This document shows positions 1 through 5,498 of a DNA stretch of 15,987 nt, piece after piece. The translations under genes were made by a program, and so were the position numbers. The stretch is from assembly GCA_030593425.1 (NCBI GenBank), contig JAUVHF010000018.1, positions 1-15,987 of the forward strand, read 5' to 3'. Position 1 is the stretch's first letter. The number at the start of each line of letters is the position of its first letter. This DNA is from Anaerolineales bacterium (GTDB lineage: Bacteria > Chloroflexota > Anaerolineae > UBA7937). Under the pieces are notes generated by a model, which saw only the letters and a program-made list of their open reading frames with translations, did not search any database and was not told the origin of the DNA.

Positions 1-1383
1 GCCCCTGGAAATACGGAGATACGTCAGGAACTGAAAAGGCTCTGCGGCGAACGGGAGGGCGTGGAGCCACCCAGGGTTAAACTCACCCCGGCAGCCCTCG
101 CTCGCCTCTACTTGAGAGAAGGCCTCTACGACCGCGCCATCGCCGAGTTGAGACCTCTTCTCAAAGAGGACCCCGACCGCGTCGATCTGAAAGTGGCTCT
201 AGCCGAAGCGTTGTGGCGGGAGGGCCGTCGCCGGGAGGCCGCCGAGAGTTGTCAGGAGATCCTAGAATTCCTCCCTAACTGCCTAAAGGCTAACCTTATC
301 CTGGGGGTCATCTGGAAGGAAAGCGGCCAGGAGGAGGAAGGCGAGACCCTTCTCGTCCGGGCCCAAGCCTTAGACCCTGAGAACGGAGTGGCTCAGGAAC
401 TCTTCGGCGAAGCCTCACCTCTACCGCCAGAGAAAGCCCTCCTCCATCACCTGGAAGAGATACCCACCCCACCACCGGTGCCAGAGGTGGAAGAGGCACC
501 CTCGCCGGCGGAGATCGCTCCTCCGCCTGAGCCTGAAGAAGTGGTGAAGGAAATGGCAGAGGAGGAGATGCCCGAGTGGCTGCGGAGGTTGCACGAGGTA
601 GCAGCCGAGAAGGTAGAGGCTGAGGAGTTGCCGCCCGAGGTCGAGGAGAAACTCCCGGCGGAAGAGGTCCCCGAGGCTGCCCCTCCCCCGGAGGAAGTGC
701 CTGACTGGTTGCGAGAGTTGAAAGAACTCCCGGAGGAGGCTCCAGCACCCGAGGAGGTACCCGATTGGTTGGAGAGGCTAGCCCCGCCGCACGTTGAGGA
801 AGTAGAAGAGGCGGTAGCGCCGCCCACACCAGCGGAGGAGATGCCTGACTGGCTGCGAGAGTTGAAAGAACTCCCGGAGGAGTTGGTCGAGGAGGAAGTG
901 CCTCCCCTCGCCGAAGAAGAGGTGCAGTTAGCAGAGGCGCTTCCCGCCCAGCCGATAGAAGAGGAGGTGACCATCGAAGAGGCCCCACCTATCGCGGAAG
1001 AGATGGTAGAGGAGGCTCCTACTGAGATCATAGAGGAGGCCCCACCTCTCGCCGAAGAGGTAGTAGAGGAGGGCCCGCCTACCATAGAGGGGTACCTGGA
1101 TCGCCTGGCCGCCGAGCCAGGTGATCACGAGGCTCGGCTGGGGCTGGCTCGGGCCTATCTGGCCCAGGGGGAGCCTGACGAAGCCTTGACTCACTACCGA
1201 ATCATCATTCACTCTGAGGCTGCGCTCATCGAGGAGGTGATCGACGATCTGGAGGCCGCAACCCAAGAAGCCCCACATCACTTCCCCACCCAACAACTCC
1301 TGGGAGACGCCTACATGAAAAGTGGCCGCCTCGAGGAGGCTTTGGAGAAGTATCGCTGGCTGCGGGAAAGACTGAAAAGTTAA
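1..1383 (+). CDS. TPR protein with acidic PDWL-repeat linker, possibly 5'-partial
   Basis: Probable cytoplasmic scaffold or adaptor; no catalytic motif is visible. Counting from the GTG at 61, residues about 11-110 are tetratricopeptide helices (YLREGLYDRAIAEL; LAEALWREGRRREAAE). Residues about 130-350 are a Glu/Pro/Ala-rich, probably disordered linker. It carries four [MV]P[DE]WLxxL motifs, at residues 170, 213, 233 and 261. Residues about 355-440 return to TPR (LGLARAYLAQGEPDEALTHY; LLGDAYMKSGRLEEALEKY). No signal peptide or membrane segment is seen. The frame stays open from base 1, and the GTG at 61 has a GGGAGGG only 1 nt before it, so the gene may begin upstream of the window. An alternative is that another gene ends at the TGA at 32-34 in frame 2. 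ndk follows after 15 nt, so the two are probably cotranscribed. The PDWL style is, from memory, typical of Chloroflexota proteins of unknown function. Confidence 0.8.
   Translation, partial: APGNTEIRQELKRLCGEREGVEPPRVKLTPAALARLYLREGLYDRAIAELRPLLKEDPDRVDLKVALAEALWREGRRREAAESCQEILEFLPNCLKANLILGVIWKESGQEEEGETLLVRAQALDPENGVAQELFGEASPLPPEKALLHHLEEIPTPPPVPEVEEAPSPAEIAPPPEPEEVVKEMAEEEMPEWLRRLHEVAAEKVEAEELPPEVEEKLPAEEVPEAAPPPEEVPDWLRELKELPEEAPAPEEVPDWLERLAPPHVEEVEEAVAPPTPAEEMPDWLRELKELPEELVEEEVPPLAEEEVQLAEALPAQPIEEEVTIEEAPPIAEEMVEEAPTEIIEEAPPLAEEVVEEGPPTIEGYLDRLAAEPGDHEARLGLARAYLAQGEPDEALTHYRIIIHSEAALIEEVIDDLEAATQEAPHHFPTQQLLGDAYMKSGRLEEALEKYRWLRERLKS
698..880 (+). repeat. Direct repeat pair encoding the PDWLRELKELPEE motif
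   Basis: Two 39-bp copies lie at 698-736 and 842-880, offset by 144 bp (48 codons), with a single mismatch (GGT/GGC context at the Trp-Leu junction). They encode the second and fourth PDWL units of the TPR protein. Near identity at the DNA level, including synonymous positions, indicates recent duplication or gene conversion rather than protein-level convergence. The other two motif copies are diverged at the DNA level. Confidence 0.85.
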
Positions 1384-1398
1384 GGAGAGAGCGAGGAC

Positions 1399-1986
1399 AT
1401 GTCCACTTTCCATGAGAGAACCTTGGTCCTTCTGAAGCCCGACGCGGTCAAAAGAGGGCTGGTGGGAAAGATCCTCACCAGGTTCGAGGATGTGGGGCTC
1501 AAGATCGTGGCCCTCAAGATGGTAAAGATATCTCGGGAGTTCGCCGAGAACCATTACCCCAACACCCCGGAATGGATAAGGGGGATGGGGGAGAAGACGC
1601 TTCAGAGTTACCGAGAACATGGCAAGGACCCTATTCAGGAGATAGGCACCGACGACCCCATGGAGATCGGGGAGATGATCAAGGGCTGGAACGTGGATTA
1701 TCTCACCTCTGGGCCTATCGTGGCCTGCGTCATAGAGGGGGCCCACGCCATCAGCGTGGTGAGGAAACTCTGCGGCTTCACCCTGCCCGCGGACGCCGAC
1801 CCGGGGACCATCCGAGGCGATTTCTCCACCACCTCCCCAGTGATAGCCAACGAACTGAAGAGAGCAGTACGCAACCTCATCCACGCCGCAGGCGATCCGG
1901 AGGAGGCCGCCCAGGAGATAGCCTACTGGTTCCCCCGGGGGGACTTCTGCACCTACAAGAGCACGGCGGAAGAGGTGATGTTTTAG
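1399..1986 (+). CDS. ndk: Nucleoside-diphosphate kinase, long variant
   Basis: Cytosolic enzyme that moves the gamma phosphate from NTPs to NDPs through a phosphohistidine. It is 195 aa against about 135-150 for the common form. Visible marks are the N-terminal KPDAV with K13, TSGP at 103-106, the GTIRGD nucleotide-binding stretch with R139, and NLIH with the expected catalytic H162. There are two insertions relative to the short family: roughly 28 residues between HY (52-53) and YLTSGP, and about 14 residues after GDF (141-156). After the catalytic His the usual H-G/A-S-D-S reads H-A-A-G-D, so the Ser and Asp are not in their standard places. From memory, long NDKs of this layout occur in archaea and several bacterial phyla, so activity is likely. 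The ATG has GGAGAG 9 nt upstream. It follows the TPR gene closely. Confidence 0.9.
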   Translation: MSTFHERTLVLLKPDAVKRGLVGKILTRFEDVGLKIVALKMVKISREFAENHYPNTPEWIRGMGEKTLQSYREHGKDPIQEIGTDDPMEIGEMIKGWNVDYLTSGPIVACVIEGAHAISVVRKLCGFTLPADADPGTIRGDFSTTSPVIANELKRAVRNLIHAAGDPEEAAQEIAYWFPRGDFCTYKSTAEEVMF

Positions 1987-2109
1987 CGGCGAGCGGCAAT
2001 GGAACTGTGGTTCCGCCACATCCTCCGGGCTTTGGCTTCCAAGAAGAGTTCCCCTTTGGTCAACAATTTTCGGGTTTTGAGTACATTATTGAATAGGAAG
2101 TGATGTTGA

Positions 2110-2715
2110 ATGACCTATGCCGACATTTTGCGTCCTTCCGTGAAGCGGCATGCCTTGCTTTATGATATCGCCTGGATTGCTGGCGGCAGTCTATTCATAG
2201 CCCTTTCCGCTCAGGTTGCCATCCCTCTACCATTCAGCCCCGTTCCTATCACTGGGCAGACTCTGGCCGTACTCCTGACCGGGGCGTTGCTTGGCAGCCG
2301 GCGAGGGAGCCTGTGCCTGCTTGCGTATCTGGCGGAAGGAATCTCTGGATTACCTGTCTTTGCGGGGGGAATGGCTGGACCTGCCCGCCTAGTGGGGCCC
2401 ACGGGGGGCTATCTTGTGGGCTTTATCGCTGCCGCTTTCCTCACGGGGCTGCTGGCTGAGAGGGGGTGGGATCGGCGAGTTAGAACCACCCTCTTGGCAA
2501 TGCTTCTCGGCAACGCTGCCATCTACGCTTTTGGGCTGCCCTGGTTGGCTCGTTTCGTAGGGGGCGAGAGAGTGCTGGCATTGGGCTTGCTGCCTTTCAT
2601 CCCCGGTGATTTCCTGAAACTGATCCTCGCCACAATGTTTCTGCCCTCGGGGTGGAAACTACTGGGACGGAAAGGGGGCAGGGAAAGGGAGCGAGCTTCG
2701 GGCAACTTCGGATAA
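2110..2715 (+). CDS. bioY: Biotin transporter BioY (ECF S component)
   Basis: Integral membrane substrate-binding protein for biotin uptake, usually working with the EcfA1-EcfA2-EcfT energising module or alone. The 201 aa have the family length, with about six hydrophobic helices. Family motifs are clear: PFSPVPITGQTLAVLL (41-56), then GISGLPVFAGG (77-87) and LVGPTGGYLVGF (94-105). Near the C-terminus there is GNAAIYAFGLPWL, and then FIPGDFLKL, which is typical of BioY. The ATG at 2110 has AGGAAG 9 nt upstream. A 123-bp gap separates it from ndk, so it may have its own promoter, but I see no convincing -35/-10 pair and no clear BirA- or BioR-type palindrome. No ecf genes are adjacent, so the energising module, if used, is elsewhere. 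Confidence 0.95.
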   Translation: MTYADILRPSVKRHALLYDIAWIAGGSLFIALSAQVAIPLPFSPVPITGQTLAVLLTGALLGSRRGSLCLLAYLAEGISGLPVFAGGMAGPARLVGPTGGYLVGFIAAAFLTGLLAERGWDRRVRTTLLAMLLGNAAIYAFGLPWLARFVGGERVLALGLLPFIPGDFLKLILATMFLPSGWKLLGRKGGRERERASGNFG

Positions 2716-2866
2716 CAAGGCGTTTGCGCCTCGGGCTAAAGCCAAATGCCGCCTTGGGCAGCACTTGGCAAGGCCCACTGCCCCGAAGGCGAGCACCTAG
2801 GGCCTGAAAAGCAGCGTCGGCCTCGAGGCCGACGCTAGAGTTTGTTTCGCGCCCCTCGCGGTTCTA
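2716..2866. other. Structured intergenic region between converging bioY and rsfS
   Basis: Non-coding 151 bp dense in inverted repeats: a GGCG/CGCC hairpin at 2719-2730, GGCT/AGCC at 2734-2743, AGGCCC (2771-2776) facing GGGCCT (2800-2805), and the 24-bp palindrome at 2813-2836. I see no ORF of interest. Because the flanking genes converge, transcription termination for both is the simplest role. The density of GC-rich dyads also fits a dispersed REP-like element. Confidence 0.6.
2813..2836. terminator. Perfect 24-bp palindrome, likely bidirectional terminator or REP-like element
   Basis: The half-site AGCGTCGGCCTC is followed exactly by its reverse complement. On the - strand (rsfS transcript) the hairpin is followed by GCTTTTC. 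On the + strand (bioY transcript) it is followed by AGAGTTTGTTT. Both tails are only moderately T-rich, so intrinsic termination is plausible rather than certain. The location midway between two convergent genes supports the call. Confidence 0.55.
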
Positions 2867-3211
2867 CTACTGTATCCTCACCACCAAGGGGGCGTCGCTC
2901 CAGAGCCCCTCTAGATGGTAATATTCTCGCTGCGGGGGGGTGAAGAGATGCACGATGACGCTCCCGTAGTCGAGGAGTACCCAGCCCGACTCCGGGGTGC
3001 CCTCCAAATGCAACGGCTTCCCCTCCGCCTCCCCCGTCTTAGTCAAAACCTCCTCCAAGATGGCTTTCACCTGCCGCTCGTTGGCCCCAGTAGCGATGAC
3101 GAAGTAGTCGGCCAACAGCGACACAGGCCGGATATCGAGCATCACGATATCCCAGCCCTTCTTGTCGGAGATGGCTTCCATCACCTCCCGTGCTAACCCT
3201 CCGGGTTCCAG
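2867..3211 (-). CDS. rsfS: Ribosome silencing factor RsfS
   Basis: Binds ribosomal protein L14 (uL14) and blocks subunit joining under nutrient limitation; the family was formerly called Iojap/YbeB. Characteristic segments are DIVMLDIRPVSLLADYFVIA, GANERQVKAI, GWVLLDYGSVIVHLF and the terminal REYYHLEGLWSDAP. The first ATG/GTG-type start is the GTG at 3184 (105 aa), but this removes the conserved N-terminal helix. The frame stays open upstream to a TGA at 3215-3217 and encodes LEPGGLAREVMEAISDKKG, which fits RsfS N-termini. The only start codon there is CTG at 3211-3209, preceded by AGGGGGTGA, a good Shine-Dalgarno sequence, 3 nt away. I therefore choose CTG (114 aa). If a standard start is required, use 3184. 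A separate promoter lies at about 3244-3272, so it is probably monocistronic. Confidence 0.9.
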   Translation of the reverse strand: MEPGGLAREVMEAISDKKGWDIVMLDIRPVSLLADYFVIATGANERQVKAILEEVLTKTGEAEGKPLHLEGTPESGWVLLDYGSVIVHLFTPPQREYYHLEGLWSDAPLVVRIQ

Positions 3212-3243
3212 GGCTCACCCCCTAACAACAAGGATCGATTTTA

Positions 3244-3272
3244 ATTATATCATAGAAGGTGAGAGAACCCGA
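3244..3272 (-). promoter_or_regulatory. Predicted rsfS promoter
   Basis: On the - strand a perfect TATAAT (+ coordinates 3244-3249) sits 17 nt from a weak -35 TCGGGT (3267-3272). The predicted start of transcription near 3237 gives a leader of about 26 nt to the proposed CTG codon of rsfS. The -35 touches the T-tract of the csp terminator, so the two genes are packed tightly. Confidence 0.5.
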
Positions 3273-3299
3273 AAGGAAAGAACCTCCATAAGGAGGCTC
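3272..3299 (-). terminator. Intrinsic terminator of the cold-shock gene
   Basis: Read on the - strand, GAGCCTCC, a TTAT loop and GGAGGTTC form an 8-bp stem (one G-U) at 3299-3280, followed by TTTCCTTT. It starts 8 nt after the csp stop codon. The position and the stem plus T-rich tail fit a rho-independent terminator. Confidence 0.7.
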
Positions 3300-3307
3300 C
3301 TGACAGG

Positions 3308-3529
3308 CTATAAGAGTTTCACTACGTTGATCGCCTGGGGGCCCTTGGGGGTCTCTTCGATCTCGAACTCCACCTTCTGGTTCTCCTCCAGGCTCCTGAA
3401 GCCTGAACCCTCGAGAGCCGAGTAATGGACGAAGATATCTTCGCTCCCCTCGGCATCTGGAGTGATGAAGCCGTACCCCTTGGCCGGGCTGAACCACTTC
3501 ACCGTGCCCGTCTGCCGCTCCTCGCTCAA
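3308..3529 (-). CDS. csp: Cold-shock domain protein (CspA family)
   Basis: Small cytoplasmic single-stranded nucleic-acid-binding protein that acts as an RNA chaperone. The OB-fold spans the whole protein: GTVKWFSPAKGYGFI contains RNP1 (KGYGFI, residues 17-22), and DIFVHYSAL (31-39) contains RNP2. The end is GPQAINVVKL, as in most Csp proteins. The first in-frame start, GTG at 3538, overlaps the Shine-Dalgarno sequence (AAAGGAGGTG) and cannot be well placed. TTG at 3529 lies 8 nt after AGGAGG and gives a 73-aa protein, MSEERQTGTVKWF, close to the usual 65-72 aa. It has its own strong promoter at 3712-3739, a leader of about 175 nt with strong predicted folds, and a terminator right after the stop, so it is a self-contained unit. 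Long leaders are known to control cspA-type mRNAs at low temperature. Confidence 0.95.
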   Translation of the reverse strand: MSEERQTGTVKWFSPAKGYGFITPDAEGSEDIFVHYSALEGSGFRSLEENQKVEFEIEETPKGPQAINVVKLL

Positions 3530-3602
3530 GGACCGCACCTCCTTTCCTTGCTAAGTCCCTGGCTTGGCCCTCCTTCAACCCCCTTGGCCTCGCCCCATCC
3601 GG

Positions 3603-3686
3603 AGTAGCCACCTACTTCCCCCAAGAGCAACCGCCAAGGCCGTGGTTCCGACCTCAGCGGTCAGGACAGAAGGACCTTCTGGGGGA
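3603..3686 (-). promoter_or_regulatory. Structured 5' leader of csp mRNA
   Basis: In the order of transcription (- strand): TCCCCCA at 3686-3680 can pair with TGGGGGA at 3623-3617 to close a domain. Inside it, CAGAAGG/CCTTCTG forms a dyad at 3681-3667 (it competes for two bases with the closing stem). ACCGCTGAGGTC (3661-3650) pairs with GGCCTTGGCGGT (3641-3630) as 12 continuous pairs, three of them G-U, with an 8-nt loop. After the domain comes a short AGTAG/CTACT hairpin (3616-3603). I do not recognise a named riboswitch. A temperature-sensitive leader like that of cspA is the natural hypothesis. Confidence 0.55.
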
Positions 3687-3711
3687 CGAAAGAGTTACAA
3701 ACCTCGAGAAA

Positions 3712-3739
3712 ATAATACCACAGGTCTACTATTTGTCAA
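3712..3739 (-). promoter_or_regulatory. Strong sigma70-type promoter of csp
   Basis: On the - strand a perfect TTGACA (3739-3734) and TATTAT (3717-3712) are separated by 16 nt. Transcription would start near 3705, leaving a leader of about 175 nt before the chosen TTG start. The rest of the gap up to 3835 holds no gene I can support. Confidence 0.75.
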
Positions 3740-3807
3740 GACCGGCATCGATGAAGGTCGCAAAGATAGCCTGGGCAATCACCTCTTACACCAAATAACA
3801 ACCACTG

Positions 3808-3836
3808 AGCGGGGCACCGTACCCAGCGTTTCCGCT
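3808..3836 (-). terminator. Possible weak terminator after the FemAB-like gene
   Basis: On the - strand AGCGG pairs with CCGCT around a short inner GGG/CCC stem, beginning at the stop codon of the FemAB-like gene. The following bases are only partly T-rich (TTGTTATTTGG). This is suggestive, not strong. Confidence 0.3.
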
Positions 3837-4873
3837 TATAACCTTGAGATAGTGGAGCGCACTCTTTCCACCCGCATCAGGAGCCGGTAAAGGGGACGGG
3901 AATAAACGTAGTCGAAGGCTCCGACAGTGCGCACCGCCCTTCCTCCGAAACCACGCTTAAAGCGATAGACCCCCCATAACCCTCCCTTCCTCTTCACAAA
4001 GTCAGGGGGCTCCCCATCCCTCCCCACCTCATCGGGGATGCCCCAAAGATCATACACTAGACACCCTCTCTCCTTGGCCCACCGGATCGCCTCCCACTGC
4101 AAAAGGTAGTTGGGCATCAGGCTGCGATGCTCATCGGACGAGGCGCCGTAGAGATAGTAGGCTCGGTGCCCAAAGGCGAAAGCCATCAGCCCTGCCAACA
4201 TCTGGTCGCCATAGAAGGCCAAAAAGAGCCTCCCCCTCCCCTGGGGGGCGAAGGCCCGCCAAGCCTCAAGGTAATAGTGGCCACTGTGTACAAAGAAGCG
4301 ATCTCGACGCCCCGTGATACGGAGCAACTCGCAGAAAGCGCCCAGATCCTCTTCCCTCCCTTCCCTCACCTCCACCCCTTTTCGCTCCGCTAGGCGGATA
4401 TTATATCGGGTCTTGGGCTTCATCTGACTCAGGATCGATTCCAGACCCCCCCTTATGTCCACAGCCAAGGTGCTCTGAGGCTGAATGCTCTCCGGGGCTC
4501 GATGGAACCCCTCCCTTTCCAGTAGACGCCCTCCCTCACCACCCTCCCAATCCGGTTCCAGACGTAAGAAAACTGAACCCTCTTGGCGAGCCAGAATGTG
4601 AAGTTGAGCCCATAGTTTCCCTAAGGTTTCCCCCTCTTGAGGATCGACCACCGGGCCCCGGGGGAGATAAGCCAGGCTCCCCAGGGGCAGATTCCGGACC
4701 AGGACCTGGGCTCCGGCGATGATCTGCCCTCCTTCCTCCAAAGCCACGCGGCTAGCCCGCCAGCCGAAGCGACTCTTGAACTCTCCCCACTCATAGGATT
4801 GGAGAAGATGGCCCCCCTTCTGGAGGAGGAAAGCGTTCCATGGTCTCCGATCCTCTATCTTGAGAAAGTTCAT
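3836..4873 (-). CDS. FemAB/FemX-family peptidoglycan bridge aminoacyltransferase
   Basis: Family members use aminoacyl-tRNA to add an amino acid to the stem peptide of lipid II on the cytoplasmic face of the membrane, building the interpeptide bridge. The 345 aa fit the family, which has two GNAT-like domains. Visible marks are an N-terminal SYEWGEFKSRFGW (26-38) and LAYLPRGPVVD in domain 1. MKPKTRYNIRLAERKGVEV, the typical start of domain 2, comes next, then FVHSGHYYLEAW, and YLYGASSDEHRSLMPNYLLQWEAIRWA. The end reads DLWGIPDE then GGLWGVYRFKRGFGG. The inserted coiled-coil arm of staphylococcal FemA is absent, so it resembles FemX-like single-step enzymes. The added amino acid cannot be told from sequence. 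ATG at 4873 has AAAGGAGG 11 nt upstream. It is divergent from nuoA and seems to be transcribed alone. Confidence 0.87.
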   Translation of the reverse strand: MNFLKIEDRRPWNAFLLQKGGHLLQSYEWGEFKSRFGWRASRVALEEGGQIIAGAQVLVRNLPLGSLAYLPRGPVVDPQEGETLGKLWAQLHILARQEGSVFLRLEPDWEGGEGGRLLEREGFHRAPESIQPQSTLAVDIRGGLESILSQMKPKTRYNIRLAERKGVEVREGREEDLGAFCELLRITGRRDRFFVHSGHYYLEAWRAFAPQGRGRLFLAFYGDQMLAGLMAFAFGHRAYYLYGASSDEHRSLMPNYLLQWEAIRWAKERGCLVYDLWGIPDEVGRDGEPPDFVKRKGGLWGVYRFKRGFGGRAVRTVGAFDYVYSRPLYRLLMRVERVRSTISRL

Positions 4874-4895
4874 CTTCTAGAAAGCCTCCTTTCCC

Positions 4896-4924
4896 ATTAT
4901 ACCAGATCGGACTCCTACCTTCAC
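4896..4924 (-). promoter_or_regulatory. Predicted promoter of the FemAB-like gene with very short leader
   Basis: On the - strand an extended -10 TGGTATAAT (hexamer 4901-4896) lies 17 nt from a weak -35 GTGAAG (4924-4919). The predicted start of transcription, about 4889-4891, falls at the first bases of the AAAGGAGG ribosome-binding site (4892-4885). The mRNA would begin almost directly with its Shine-Dalgarno sequence. Confidence 0.55.
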
Positions 4925-4974
4925 CTTAAGATCGAAGCACCCACTGGGTACCACCAGCAGGAGGTTACAAGAAT

Positions 4975-5003
4975 TTGACATTCGACTTCTCGTCCCTTAT
5001 ACT
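4975..5003 (+). promoter_or_regulatory. nuo operon promoter P1 (distal)
   Basis: Consensus TTGACA (4975-4980), exactly 17 nt, then TATACT (4998-5003). Transcription would begin near 5010, about 130 nt before nuoA. The same -35, spacer length and -10 occur before the ATP synthase operon at 15221-15249. Confidence 0.75.
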
Positions 5004-5059
5004 GGTTGCTGTTTTTCCCTAGAGAAGACAGCGTTCAAGACCCCTTCCACGAAAAAGGG

Positions 5060-5088
5060 TTGATCTTGCCAAGAGTTTGTGATATAAT
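5060..5088 (+). promoter_or_regulatory. nuo operon promoter P2 (proximal)
   Basis: TTGATC (5060-5065), 17 nt, then a perfect TATAAT (5083-5088). The start of transcription is expected near 5095, at the foot of the leader stem-loop. It lies 57 bp downstream of the P1 -10, so the operon has tandem promoters. Confidence 0.75.
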
Positions 5089-5095
5089 TCTCAAG

Positions 5096-5129
5096 GTTTC
5101 CCGACAGCCCCTAGGCTAGCAAGGGAAAC
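5096..5129 (+). promoter_or_regulatory. 5'-terminal stem-loop in the nuo leader
   Basis: GTTTCCC (5096-5102) is the exact inverse of GGGAAAC (5123-5129), with a second small hairpin AGCC/GGCT (5106-5117) nested inside. The stem begins at the predicted P2 transcript end and stops right before the AGGAGG (5130-5135) that serves nuoA, leaving the ribosome-binding site free. A stabilising 5' hairpin or a binding platform is possible. Confidence 0.5.
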
Positions 5130-5140
5130 AGGAGGAATTG

Positions 5141-5497
5141 TTGCTATCAGACTACGCTTTCCTTGGCTTGTTGCTCATCGCTGCAATCCTCTTCCCCCTC
5201 GCGGCCATGTTCATGGCCTTCCTCATTCGCCCCAAGAAGCCCGGCCCCACCAAAAAGTCCACCTATGAGTGCGGTCTGGAGACCATAGGCGAGACGTGGG
5301 TTCGATTTCGAGTTCAATACTACATCTACGCCCTGGTATTCGTCATCTTCGATATCGAGACCGTCTTCTTGTACCCCTGGGCGGTGGCCTATAACCAGTT
5401 GGGGCTCTTCGCCTTGGTGGAGATGTTCATCTTTTTGGGGATCCTAGTAGGGGGACTCCTTTACGCCTGGCGAAAGGGCGTCCTGGAATGGTTCTAA
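5141..5497 (+). CDS. nuoA: Complex I subunit NuoA (ND3)
   Basis: Small membrane subunit of respiratory complex I near the quinone entry site. It is 118-119 aa with three transmembrane helices (about 5-30, 60-82 and 88-112). The conserved loop KKSTYECGLETIGETWVRFR is intact, including the Cys of YECG, and is followed by YYIYALVFVIFDIETVFLYPW with the acidic residues of the second helix. There are two TTG codons in a row at 5138 and 5141. AGGAGG ends at 5135, so the second is better spaced (5 nt) and is chosen; the first would add one residue. It is the first gene of the nuo operon, and nuoB begins 1 nt after its stop. Confidence 0.95.
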   Translation: MLSDYAFLGLLLIAAILFPLAAMFMAFLIRPKKPGPTKKSTYECGLETIGETWVRFRVQYYIYALVFVIFDIETVFLYPWAVAYNQLGLFALVEMFIFLGILVGGLLYAWRKGVLEWF

Positions 5498-5498
5498 G

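Noticed and set aside
1..34. End of another gene in frame 2, stopping at TGA 32-34
   Set aside because: Only ten codons are visible, and frame 1 is equally open and continuous with the TPR protein, so I could not support a separate gene.
308..1085. Two further antisense open frames (212 and 226 codons) opposite the TPR linker
   Set aside because: They give low-complexity Ser/Gly or Pro/Leu-rich protein that mirrors the Glu/Pro repeats of the real gene.
928..2019. Long antisense open frame (363 codons) opposite the TPR gene and ndk
   Set aside because: It spans two well-supported genes, resembles no family and is explained by the purine-rich GAG/GAA-heavy codons of the + strand, which keep antisense frames free of stops.
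1987..2109. Possible bioY promoter or biotin-repressor operator
   Set aside because: There are AT-rich hexamers near 2075-2095 and a small GGAAC/GTTCC hairpin after ndk, but no -35/-10 pair with proper spacing and no clear palindromic operator.
3222..3611. 129-codon frame on the - strand over the cold-shock gene
   Set aside because: It is the alternate frame of csp; the csp frame carries intact RNP1 and RNP2 motifs and a good ribosome-binding site.
3564..3890. 108-codon + frame across the csp leader and the end of the FemAB-like gene
   Set aside because: It runs antisense to a strong promoter and a structured leader, and no recognisable protein feature or ribosome-binding site supports it.
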